The notes below the pieces were generated by a model that ran no database searches, was not told the origin of the DNA, and saw only the letters and a program-made list of their open reading frames with translations. A DNA stretch of 64,000 bases from Kryptolebias marmoratus (Eukaryota > Chordata > Actinopteri > Cyprinodontiformes > Rivulidae), in NCBI RefSeq assembly GCF_001649575.2, contig NC_051445.1, forward strand, positions 11,816,296 to 11,880,295. Reading direction: 5' to 3'. Of the stretch, positions 36,341 through 46,692 are shown in pieces. Position 1 is the first letter of the stretch; each line of letters starts with the position of its first letter. Both the position numbers and the translations under genes were made by a program.

Positions 36341-39300
36341 GATAAATACCAATCCAAAGCCAGCCATCCTTCATGTTTGACTTGATCAGAAAATCCGGAT
36401 TTATTTTGTCTCTTATTTCACTTTAATCGCAGCTGTAGAACCTCCCCAAAACGACTTCCACTGAACCCAAACCAATCTAACAACCAGTTAGCGTTCGACT
36501 CCAAGCTGAGCCAGCACTCCGATTAGTCGATCATGTAAGCTAAACAAGCTTTGAGGAAATAAAAAGAACCAAACGAGATGAAAGAAAACAAAGTGGGCTC
36601 GATATTTCAGACTTGGCTGTTTTGGACCGAGATCAATATGGGGAGTTTTTATTTATGAGCTGCAGGAAAGCATGTTTTTAAGGGTTGAGACATACAGGAG
36701 GCGGCTTTGGTCCATTTCTGAAAGCACAGGAGGGAAGAAAGAGACGAAACATTAGGAGAGCGTGGACGGGGCGACGAGGAGAAAAAAAAAAAAAGAAGAC
36801 TTTGAAGCAACACATTTTCAAAGACCAGAATAATTTGGTCCAACTTATTTGGGGGGCGAGGAAAAAAATAAAATAAAAAATTCAAACGAACACACCGAAA
36901 ATACCACCAACCAAGCGCGCCCCTGAAATCCAGCTCATTACCGGCGAGAAAGGAGACGGAAAACAAGAAGGCATGTGTCGTGTACGTTGTTTATCACCCC
37001 TCTCATCGACCAGACAAAAGCCAACCAATCAAAGCACGCGTGCTTCCGCACGGAGACGGCCGCAGCATGGGAGAGCCGACGACATTGAATCTTATTATGC
37101 AAACACCGGTCATCCATCACACAGGTGTTCCCTACTGCTTTTAATTAATGACGCCTCGGCGCGAGCATCTGCACGCAGCTCCACACCCACGAACCGGCCT
37201 CCGCTCGCCCCGTACGTACGTGGCCTTATTACTCATCGCTAATGAACAGCCTGATCCTCGTTTCGTATGATTATTACCGAGTGTTTGTTGTGTCAGGCTG
37301 AGCTGCGGGCCTGTCCTGGGCCAGGGCGAACGCCTTCATCGCATGCAGATGTTTATCCGTGTAAACACCGTCATCGCCTAGAGTTGGTGGGAGACGGGGG
37401 GGTGGCTATGTTGATTGGTCACCTGCTCTTTGTCTGCTCTCTCGTGCAGAGTGCATCAACCAGGCATCATTACCCTCATTCTGCTGACCCCTCTCCCCTC
37501 TCTGGTTCTGCTATAATCCAGGATGAAACCCTTCCCAACTTCCCTCCAGCAGCAAGCCCTCATTCCTCCTCCCATGATGTGTCTCGGCGCACTCTTGACG
37601 AGCCGGATGAATACAAAACGGCTTGCACCTCAGCATCAATTACCAAACACACACATACACACACGTCATACTACAAGGAGCATATTCTGGCTCAGATGGA
37701 GTGACCTGCGATGAGGTGACGCCGTCACGGACCAACACGTCGCAGAACGTACAGCGGCTGAATTAAGAGATATCAACCGGATATCTATTATGCAAATAAC
37801 TGCTGTGTTATTAGATTACACTCATACACATGTACGTGTCCACTGGCACGCACACACACACACACTCACAGGCGGTGGCTAATTGCCAGGTGGTGGAAGA
37901 TAATGTGATTTAACGGACTGATGGATTCGTTTTTGTTTCGGTCACCCATCAGCGAGCAGAGACATCTGTAACAGGGCAAACACATACACGCACACACACA
38001 CTTCTAAAGACACATCCCCGCCTGTGCAGAAACCTCACACTGACTCACAGGCAGCAGCGATCTTCGCGCAGGAAATTATGGATCTTCTAGAAATTAAAGA
38101 AACAAAGTGCACAGCAGACATTTGTGTGCTTTTGCGCGTCGTGCATTAGCCCATGTGTAAGCTGATGCTCGTGTATTTGCGTGCACGTGTGTGTGTGTGA
38201 AGTGGTTAATCCTTGGTAGTGGACTCGGCCTGTCTCTTGTGGTTGATGAGTGGCTTGAGGGGGTTGGAGGTTGTTTGAGAAACTCCAGGGTCCCGAGGCT
38301 TTACAATGTGTTTACCACTCAAACTGACAGCGATAGTACAGCGTATTATTGGCCTTCTAAACCTTCCACGCAACGCTACAAGTAAGAGAAACTCCAGGGA
38401 GGCCGACCGCCAACGGCTAGCTACAGCCGAGCCTCCAAACGTTTGAGTTCGGAGATTAAAGTAAACGCTGGAAACAGGATCTGGTTTCTTGTGAAGCGCA
38501 GAGTAGATTAGACAGGTTTCTCTTCGGTTTATCAGCCTTTTATCTGCCACTGTCCATGGGCCCCTTTTGTCGGCTAATTCTCTAGGAAGGCTAAGGCTGA
38601 ATTAGAAAAAAGAAAAAAAAACTTTATCCCTGCTCAGTGTTCAGACGGTGACAGTGTGTATGAGCGCAGGGAGAAAATGGGAGAGGCAGAGATGGGAGGA
38701 TCGGGGATGAGGCAGGTCCACGGAGATCAGAGCGTTCTTTAATTAACCACAGTTTCTTTTTTTTTTTGTATAAAGACACACACTAAAGCTCACATTGCAG
38801 GGGCTGAGCGTATTCTGCCCCTGGAATAAAAAGAAAACTGTGTTTGGGATAGACAAAGCTGAAATGTTCAGGTTACGTTCAAAACCTGCAGCTAAACGAC
38901 CCGAACGAGCGTTCGCTTCGTCGAGGCTAACGCTGCTGGTGTTAGCTGGTTGTGTGGCGACTCTTTATGCCTCTGTGTGTCTTTTTTTTTTTTTTTTTAC
39001 AAAACTCAACTCCTGCCTGGTTCCAAAACCGAAAGCGTTTCACCAGCGCTTCTTCTTGAATCCAAAACCAGCTAAAATAATAACGCATCAGCAGCGAAGC
39101 GTCGCCCGCTTTGTTTGTCCCTCGGAAATAAACTGATGTTGGCGCGAGTATCACATCTCAAACAACAACCTTAACGTTTTCTGCTTCTATTACTTTATTC
39201 AGCGCTCGCAGCAAATTCAGTTATGAGCTCCAAATTCACTTCCCTCTAATAGTTTCATCTGACGCTGTGAGCTAAAAATCACTGGCCTATAGAGTTACTG

Positions 39301-40871
39301 TCCACAGACACCATCATTTACACCCCCTCCTCCTGCAAAACACAACCTGTTTTCCACGAGGTTCTACTCGTGCTTTTAATAAGAACGAATAAGAGAAAAA
39401 AAGTTGCCCACGTGAAGAGATGCTCTTTCCCACAGACGAGACGGAATGAAAAAATGAAGGTGTGCATGAAATGTTTTTAGTCAAATTTATCCTGATTTTT
39501 TATTTTTTTTAACTTAACAAAAAAGGACTAAAACTGGGACTCAAATAATTGGCTCTTTGGGAGGAAACGTGCACGAAATTTCACCTAAACCTCAGGTATC
39601 CTAACGCAGACCGAGGCGTCGTTCTCATGAATCCAGCCGGCGGAGCCTTGGACTCGGGAGGACAATGTTCAAAAAGGCAGCTATTTCAAAAAAAGAAAAA
39701 GAAAGAAAGAAGAAGAAGAAGAAGAAGAGGGGGAAAGCTGTTTGAAAGATAGAGAGTGAGAAGCGAAGGCTTAGGAGGACAACAAAAAGGCTAACGGAGT
39801 GTGTGTAAACAAGAAAAAGAGGGTTAGGGAGGAAGAGGAGGGGGGGGGGAGAGATTGAATAGTGACACCACTGCAACACAATGAGGTCAGGATGAAGAAG
39901 TGCTCTTAATTGAATCACACAGAGGAGAAGACAGCAGAGAGCAGCGAGAATCACATGTGATTTTCTTTCTTTTTTCTTTTTTTTTATTTCCTCTCTCAGA
40001 TCCTCAAATGTGCACAGCAGAGAGGAGGAGGAGGAAGAGGAGGAAGTAAAGGGAAGTAATGGAATCAACTGTTACGAGCTGAGACTGAAGGACAGAAACT
40101 GAATATGTGAGGAGCAGAAGGTGCCGACAGGGGTGGACTTAACCGTTAGGCGAACACGGGGCCCAAAGACACCAGGGGGACCCCCGCCGTAAAATACATC
40201 AAATATCGCATTATAGAGGTTAGTATTTTCATTTGAGCTGTTAAATAAGTGCTCTTTTATATGCGTACTTATAGCAGATTGTTATTAAAAATGCTCAGAA
40301 ATGTCTGGAGCTTCCCAAAGAGCCAGACGGTTCCAGGTTTTTAATGCACGACTGAAACGTTACTTTGCTGTTGCCGTCATTCTTTTTTTACTTTACTTTT
40401 GAGTCAAACAGACTGATTATTCTGTTGAGAAGAAAATGGTCACGTTCAAAAAATAAATTAAAAAATGACAACCAACTGAGTAGGAAGTGAAGATGAAGCA
40501 GTGGCTGCTACAGCCAGCTTACTGCAGCCCACAATTTAGTTTTTTTTAAAGTGAGAACGCTCTTCTTCTAAGTTCTACGGGTTGATAAATGTTAAGCTAA
40601 GCAAATATTGTCATATTTTGCTCAACTAAAACTACACATCGACCAAAACTAAAAAAATTGGCATTGTGAACCCGCCATCGGCTGCCCCGATTGCTAAAAA
40701 TCGGTGCCAGCATCGGCGTTGCAAAAACCCAGAAGGGCCCAGCTCTACTTTTGAGCCTGTTTCACTCCTTGTTCTCGCAGAGCTGCACTCCCAGCACCGC
40801 TGAGCTGCTAAACTGAGCTTCATTGTTTCCTGGAACCACAACAATAAAGTTCTGCTCGGTTTTGGGCCTGG
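36341..40871. other. Non-coding stretch, proximal part of probable ephrin-A intron 1
   Basis: Includes the A run near 36781, the block 37060-37260 (with TTATGCAAA and TTTAATTAAT), CA tracts at about 37851 and 37991, a T run at about 38980, a GAA-rich tract at 39693-39730 and a (GTTT)n tract at about 40986-41008. Around 40130-40190 is a phrase resembling fish repeats ending in GGGGCCC, too short to assign. No second ephrin exon seen. Confidence 0.5.
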
Positions 40872-40912
40872 TTTTTGCACCCCGAGGTTAAATCCACCTC
40901 GGGGTGCAAAAA
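40872..40912. other. Perfect 17-bp hairpin with 7-nt loop
   Basis: Left arm TTTTTGCACCCCGAGGT (40872-40888), loop TAAATCC, right arm ACCTCGGGGTGCAAAAA (40896-40912), every position paired. It lies about 260 bp inside intron 1 of the ephrin gene, so it would be present in the pre-mRNA. The stem is too short for a usual microRNA precursor. It could be a recent inverted duplication or a structured RNA element. Confidence 0.85.
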
Positions 40913-41115
40913 AAGATGGTTCGAGGATCACCTTGACCACACAGTGGGCGGGTCTCGAAATCACCTCAGCAAACAGAGGCTTGATTGTTTGTTTGTTTGT
41001 TTGTTTGTCTTCACTATAATAAAGGCTCACAAGTAGAAGCAAAACTCAAGAATCAGGAAGGAGCTGAAGTGTGAAATGCCAGTTTGACGGAGCACAGATG
41101 CCTTTCACCACAAAT

Positions 41116-41138
41116 ACACACACACACACACACACACA
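41116..41138. repeat. (CA)n microsatellite near the exon 1 donor
   Basis: About eleven CA units, which read as (TG)n in the gene's sense, starting 36 nt downstream of the splice donor. Intronic TG tracts can bind splicing regulators; no effect is shown here. Confidence 0.9.
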
Positions 41139-41173
41139 GAGTTAAGAGGAAGAGGTGCCGGGGGGGGTCTTAC

Positions 41174-41283
41174 AGTATGTTTGAGCTGTTCCAGTAAACC
41201 GAATGCCTGTTGGCGGCCACCTGGAGCACGTCCCCCCAGGTGAGACTCGTTAGCACCCAAAGAGACAGCGCCGCCAGAGCCAT
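41174..41283 (-). CDS. efna3: Ephrin-A first coding exon (ephrin-A3-like), partial gene
   Basis: Ephrin-As are GPI-anchored ligands of Eph receptor tyrosine kinases that guide axons and cell boundaries. ATG at 41283 (context AGCAGC-ATG-G, with A at -3 and G at +4) opens MALAALSLWVLTSLTWG, a signal peptide, followed by DVLQVAANRHSVYWNSSNI. The (R)HxVYWNSSN strand starts the receptor-binding domain of ephrins and includes the sequon N32-S33-S34. An in-frame TGA lies 22 codons upstream, with no earlier ATG between. The exon ends after 36 codons plus 2 nt at a consensus donor GTAAGA (41173-41168); without splicing, translation would stop one codon later. NRH matches ephrin-A3 best; A1 and A4 carry other residues there. 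The gene runs toward lower coordinates. Exon 2 (DYLDIYCPHY-type) was not seen in the window. Ephrin family is firm; the paralogue is likely only. Confidence 0.88.
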
Positions 41284-41352
41284 GCTGCTCCCGGCTGCTC
41301 CGTCCGCTCCGTCCGGCCGCTCTCTCCTCTCCCTCCCCCCTCCACCTCACCC
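41284..41352 (-). promoter_or_regulatory. efna3: 5' UTR segment of the ephrin-A gene
   Basis: 69 nt between the start codon and the assembly gap, GC-rich and purine-rich in the gene's sense. It has an in-frame TGA as the second codon from its 5' edge and no ATG, which supports the chosen start. Confidence 0.7.
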
Positions 41353-41465
41353 NNNNNNNNNNNNNNNNNNNNNNNNNNNNNNNNNNNNNNNNNNNNNNNN
41401 NNNNNNNNNNNNNNNNNNNNNNNNNNNNNNNNNNNNNNNNNNNNNNNNNNNNNNNNNNNNNNNNN
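41353..41465. other. Assembly gap (113 N) in the 5' UTR/promoter
   Basis: N run directly upstream of the ephrin exon, flanked by pyrimidine-rich sequence on the plus strand. The transcription start may lie in it. Frames across it are artefacts. Confidence 0.95.
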
Positions 41466-42300
41466 TCAGTCTCTCTTCACCCCTCCACGGAGCGACCCTC
41501 AAACATCCCAGCAGAGGCTGCCGCGCGGGAGAAGGAGGGAAACGAGAGGCTCCATGCTTTAAGAAGGAAAACAAAAAAGGAATGGAAGTTAACAAGTGCT
41601 GCAAAAAGTCCCAAATAAAACCTTCTTCGTGGAGCGTGGAGGGTGAGGGGTAGAGGGGGTGTATGGTCCGTGAGAGCCGCCGGAGAAGTGCTGCAGGTCG
41701 GCGCGAGTCCGAGCAAGAGGTCGGTCTGGTTCTCCGGGCATCAAACAGAGTTTCTGCTCCTGATGGGGACACCTGGAGATAAAACCACAGATTGGAGGAC
41801 GATGTTAGAGGATGTGAATCAGGTCCTCCAGGGCTGAAGTGTTCTTCCTCTCTTGCTGCAGTTGTTTCTGTTGTTGTGACTGCTGTTTATCTCTCCTCCT
41901 GATGTCACACGGGGGAAAAAAAAAGGACAATGAAACAAAAAGAAGCGTTCAAGCAGCCAGTTTGATTCCAGGACTCCTGTCTCCAACCATCGTGTGCTCG
42001 GTGAGCAGCAGCAGCAGCAGGAGCAGCAGCAGCTTGCCCACACGTCTCTCTTCTCTCTCTCTCTCTCTTTCTCTCCTCCTCCTCCTCTTCCTCTCTCTGT
42101 TTGGTAGGCAGCGCTCGTTCCCTGCCTAACTCCACCCCCCCGCGAGCGACTGAAGCGCATTCCTCCGACATCGCTGTGGCCGACTTGCAGCACATCAGCC
42201 ATCACTTCAACTTTTGTCGTTTCAGTCCACCTCCGCCGGTGGGGAGAAGGAGTCTGCAGGTGATCCTGCAAGGCTGCCCACCTCCTCTCCCCCATGAAAT
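41466..42300 (-). promoter_or_regulatory. Probable ephrin-A promoter/5' UTR region
   Basis: Richer in CpG than most of the window (for example 41675-41745 and 42105-42175) and placed just upstream of the first coding exon. It has a (CAG)n-like tract at about 42003-42030 and a (CT)n tract at about 42050-42070. I did not find a convincing TATA box on the minus strand. The core promoter position is not determined. Confidence 0.4.
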
Positions 42301-42349
42301 ACTCACACACACACTTTTTTTTTCTATTTTTAATGCATAAGCCTTTAAA

Positions 42350-42368
42350 ACACACACACACACACACA
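42350..42368. repeat. (CA)n microsatellite
   Basis: About nine CA units upstream of the ephrin promoter region. Confidence 0.9.
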
Positions 42369-42529
42369 GAGAACCTCAGCTTTGCCCCGGCTGTAAAAAC
42401 TCTGTAGGTCAGACTGATTCACAACCATCTCCTTCACTTTTTCTTCGTGCAGCCATTAAACAGCAAACCCTTCGAATGTCTTCCGGAGATAAAAGGTTCA
42501 CTTTAAAACTGTGCAGAGTTTGGCATGTT

Positions 42530-43236
42530 TAAGACATGACTCAGGAATTTAAAAGCTCTGTGGAAAGGTTACAAGCAATTAATATCTTACCTGTTGCAGA
42601 TAGCCCCTTCGAAGACCCCAGTTTGGACCCGGTTGACGAGCTGTAACGACCTAAACCTTTACGCTGCTGTCAGTTCCACATTACATGGTTTTCCTGCAAG
42701 AAATATTAGAACATTTGGACTGGAAGTGCTACAGCTAGCCGCTAATTGTGCTTGCAGGTAACCGTAGAGTTTCATAGAAGTAACAGGTAATGCAAAATGA
42801 CCAACAGTGTTTAAAAAGTCAGTTAGGAGAAAAAAAATCAAATAAAATTCTGACCCAAAACAGAGGAAAGTTCATGTTGTTCATGTGAATTATGTTTTAT
42901 AAACCAACACATTGCTGTGGTTTTTGCGTTACGTTGTTATTTCTGTACAATTTCTGGGTTTTTTTCAAGTGCTAATAGTGGCGGCAGCAACCGGCTGTAG
43001 CACTTTCTGTGCAGCCCTCACAAATATCAGAATTTTTCTTGTACAAAGCAAAACTGGCAGCAGGGTAAACGTTTAAAATAAATGAGCAAATATGTAGAAA
43101 AGTGTTCACATTAACCTCTGTACGTGTTTTTTAAACTCAAATTTCTCCAATCTGATCGTTACCTATGGCAGGTAAGATACTGACTGTTCGTAACCTTTCC
43201 AGAGAGCTCCGCTTGAAAAGATTTGAACTGTCCCTT
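42530..43236. mobile_element. Foldback element (family FB), ~0.7 kb
   Basis: Left arm: AGCTCTGTGGAAAGGTTACA, AGCAATTAATATCTTACCTG and TTGCAGATAGCC. The right arm is its inverse: CCTATGGCAGGTAAGATACT, TTCGTAACCTTTCCAGAGAG, CTCCGCTTGAAAAG and TTTGAACTGTCCCTT. Non-coding interior with GTGCTACAGCTAGCCGCTAA. Lies about 1.2 kb upstream of the ephrin start codon. Confidence 0.75.
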
Positions 43237-43673
43237 GAACGGTGCCATGAGAAATGGTCCGGCCAATAATCTGGCTCACAGTTTACTCATTTTGCGCTTA
43301 TTATTTCTAGCCTTATAGCAAAGAGAAACACAACAAGCAGAAACGACTTTTGAGCTCATTTAAACCACGTAAAACGTCAAAACCTGAACAAGTTAATCAG
43401 AGTAAATTGTTCCTGTTGGGGGGGGGCGGAGTCTGTGAGTGCTGGGGCACGATAAACAGCCTCAGGTGGGCTTTGAGGGCCGATGTTGTGTTGAGTCTTA
43501 TGTTCTCGAAGTATCTGAATCATTATTTTCTGTACGCGGCTGAAAACGAGTTGTTAGAGTGCAGCGGCTTTGTCCTGCTGCAACGACAGTCGGTGATTTG
43601 CTCCCTCTGTCACCTTCAGCGCACAAACTGTGCATCTGGAATGTGCTCCTGTGTGTGTGTGTGTGTGTGTGTC

Positions 43674-43722
<49 letters not shown>

Positions 43723-44215
43723 CCAGACAGCAAAAGAGACAGGAGGAGAGAGGGGGGGGGAAGGAGAGAAATGGTATCCAGGAGTAAGATTGTTACAGTT
43801 TTCTTTTTGCCTGCTGGGAATGAGTTGGTTAAGGAGAAGTCAGGATGATTTATTGGGAGAAGAAAGGAGGGGAAACGGCGAGAAGGAGAGCAAGAAAGAG
43901 AGAGAGATGAGATGCCATCGGGGAATCCCTCTGTCTTCTCCAGGCCTTCCTCTCCTCTCACGAGCTGTCCATTTCAACTCCCCCCGACTCCTCTTCCTCT
44001 CACCTGCTTCACCAGCTCTTTGTGACCCCCCCCCCACACACACACACACACACACACCCTCCACGCCACGTGACTCCTGCTTTCTGTCGCTGCTCTTCGT
44101 TTCTTCGTGTTCCTGTGTTTCTCTCCCTCTTCGCCAGCTCTCGTTCAGGTCGCAGAAATATTTCCGTCACTTCATCTGATGCAGAGTGGGTCGTTCTATT
44201 CATCACCTCAAATCT
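43237..44215. other. Non-coding, microsatellite-rich stretch
   Basis: Contains the compound (GT)n(GA)n at 43651-43720 and a (CA)n at 44035-44057. Overlapping frames on both strands are translations of these tracts. Confidence 0.6.
43651..43720. repeat. Compound (GT)n(GA)n microsatellite
   Basis: About 15 GT units (one CT interruption) run straight into 20 GA units. The GA part is a homopurine mirror repeat. Confidence 0.95.
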
Positions 44216-44870
44216 GTCTGTCTGTTAGCAAAATATCTCATGAGCCGCGGGACGGATTTCACTGAAACTCTCTGATTGAGATCACTGGATTGACATCTAC
44301 AACCCATTACCTTTTGGAGACAACCAAATTCAAGATGGCCGCCACAGCGAAGCAACCTCAGCGAACACAAAAATGACTCGAACGCAGCCATTTTTACAGG
44401 TGTTGTGTTGAAATTCGGTGTTTTAGTAGCTGACAGTCATTCACGACAGGAACTATGAGGACTGACTGATTGAGCAAGATCTGGTTTCAAAACGTTAATG
44501 GAGTCAACCTTGTCTGTCTGTTAGCAAAATATCTCATGAATCAGTGCACTGATTTGAATGAAACGTTCAGACAGTTATCAGCGGATATACATCTACAAAT
44601 AATTAGCTTTTGGAGTCAGACCAGTCCAAGATGGCTGCCACAGCCAGCTGACCTTAGGAAATACAAGAATGGCCATAATTCAGCCAGTTTTACAAACATT
44701 AAACTAAAATTTGGTGTGGTAGTAGATGAGAGTCATTCATAACACATACTCTAAGGCTAACACCTCACAGTATGGCATATTTTCAAGTTTTGACCAAAAC
44801 GGCAGAACTCCATCCTTTCTTATGATCTCAGTCTATAACTCTGGCATTGCATGAAGGAATCTTAAGTCTT
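44216..44870 (+). repeat. Two tandem YR repeats, plus orientation
   Basis: Unit 1 begins CTGTCTGTTAGCAAAATATC (about 44216), with core CAAGATGGCCGCCAC at 44331. Unit 2 begins with the same phrase at about 44513 and has core CAAGATGGCTGCCAC at 44627. Unit 2 continues with AATTTGGTGTGGTAGTAGAT and a tail with TCTTATGATCTCAGTCTA. Same family as 28408, 29400 and 62935. Confidence 0.8.
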
Positions 44871-45303
44871 TAATTAAACTGGGTTTCATTTAGCCAGAGG
44901 CTGACAGTGTTTCACCAAAGACTGTTTTATTTTTGTAATTAGTCTGAGACGTGACCTCAGAGCAGACTGCCTGCTGCGACAAGCGGGACTCCAACGACAC
45001 TTCCAGCCCAGAACCAGAACCAGTTGTGTGTCCAGAGCTCCTCTCTGAAACCGTGAACACGTCTAACCCCAGCTCTCTCCTGGCACTGATGATTAGATTC
45101 CGGGGGGCGTGGGGGTTTACGTTCAGATCCAGGAAGTAAACAAGTCAGGGCTGAATTCTTGACTCCACGTAAACACCGTGCACTAAACCCATCGCTGATG
45201 GGATTCCTGAGGTGGGAGTCTCTCCCCTTCTCTCCCTCCGGTGCCTGCTCTCTTTCTTGGCCTGCTTCGCTGTTCACTGTTGTGTTAGTAAATTGTACTG
45301 ACA

Positions 45304-45304
<1 letters not shown>

Positions 45305-45335
<31 letters not shown>
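45305..45335. repeat. (CA)n microsatellite
   Basis: About fifteen CA units. Confidence 0.93.
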
Positions 45336-45336
<1 letters not shown>

Positions 45337-46130
45337 GCCTCCCTTCTCCCCTCCATCACCACCTCTGCTTCTCCCCCACCCTCCCCTCCCAGTCCCTCTT
45401 TCACCCGAGTGACTGACACGAATTTTCAATTTCTCTGTTTACCTTTCACTGCTGTGCCTAAAACAACACTGATACAGGCTAAGAGCAGGCGGGAGGCTGG
45501 GAGGCTGGTGTGTGTGTGTGTGTGTGTGGTGGAGGGGGGGGGTAGAGATGGAGATGGAGCACACAAGGACGAGGGAACAAGACAGAGGAGGAGAGGTGAC
45601 ACTAAGACTGGATGCTAAAATGAACGAGGTGCAAAAAGAGAGAGCTGTGTGTTTGGGTTAGAGAGGAAGCCAGGGTGGGGGCAGAAGGAGAACAGTCACG
45701 CAAACTTCTTCATGGGGGGGGGCTGGAGGAGAGAAAAGACGTGAGAAAGAAAGAGAGGAAAATAAAATGACAGCGAGACTGCGAGTCGGTGGGGTCGGGG
45801 GAGAAAAACTTTGACGGGCCACAGAACATTAGGAGTGCAATGAGATATAGAAAGCCGGAGATTTATAGGGGTACAGAAGGAGAGAGGACAGCAAGAGTGA
45901 TGTGTGGAGAGAGGTTTTTTTTTTTTTTTTTTTTTTGGGGGGGGAGAAGACAGGCGAGATGGAGGAAAAAAGAGGGAGGAGAGAGGAAGGAAAAAAAGAA
46001 AAAGAACGAAAGAGAGCTCAGAATAGAAATGCTCTCAACAGCATGAAATATTGAACGAAGGAGACCGAACACAAGGAGGAGCGAAGAAAATGGAGGGACT
46101 GATAAAGACAAATACAATCATTTTGTGTGC

Positions 46131-46136
46131 GTGTGA

Positions 46137-46168
<32 letters not shown>

Positions 46169-46169
46169 A

Positions 46170-46216
<47 letters not shown>
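46131..46216. repeat. Compound (GT)n(GA)n microsatellite
   Basis: Short GT tract followed by about 33 GA units with a few AAAGA interruptions, 46149-46216. Homopurine, mirror-symmetric over long stretches. Confidence 0.95.
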
Positions 46217-46219
<3 letters not shown>

Positions 46220-46666
46220 TGTGTATTTGTTGTTTTGGAAACAGAGGAAGAAGAAGAAGAATAAGAGTGGGTGACAGAAATATGAAGAATAGTTGCTTGC
46301 GGCTGGAGACTAATACACACACAAACACACACACACACAGTCTGACGGTGCTTTGAGTTTAGATTACTCCCATGTAAGCAGGAGCTGCTGTTGAAAATAT
46401 CACACTGCACAATGTGTTTCATCACTGCTTGCACCACTCCAACACACACACACACACACACATACTCCTGCACATACGCACCCCCCTCCTCCCCCACCCA
46501 CCATCCTTTGATCTCCCTCCTCACTGATCTTCCCTCCTTCCATGTCAAATATTTAGGCTGCGTTTGGCAGGTTTGACAAAAATTACCACGAAGGAATGAT
46601 TTTATTTATTTAACTTCCACATCATCAGAAGTCAGCGGCTCTGAGAGAATTGGCACTGAGTCATTA

Positions 46667-46692
46667 ACACACACACACGCACACACACACAC
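46667..46692. repeat. (CA)n microsatellite
   Basis: About twelve CA units with one CG interruption. Similar tracts at 46316-46339 and 46441-46461. Confidence 0.9.

Noticed and set aside
42088..42110. Acceptor-like pyrimidine tract and AG on the plus strand
   Set aside because: It lies in a pyrimidine-rich tract antisense to the ephrin promoter and no coding frame follows it.
43559..44179. 206-codon frame and its antisense partners in the 43.5-46.5 kb block
   Set aside because: They are translations of CA, GT and GA tracts and skewed purine/pyrimidine DNA on both strands.
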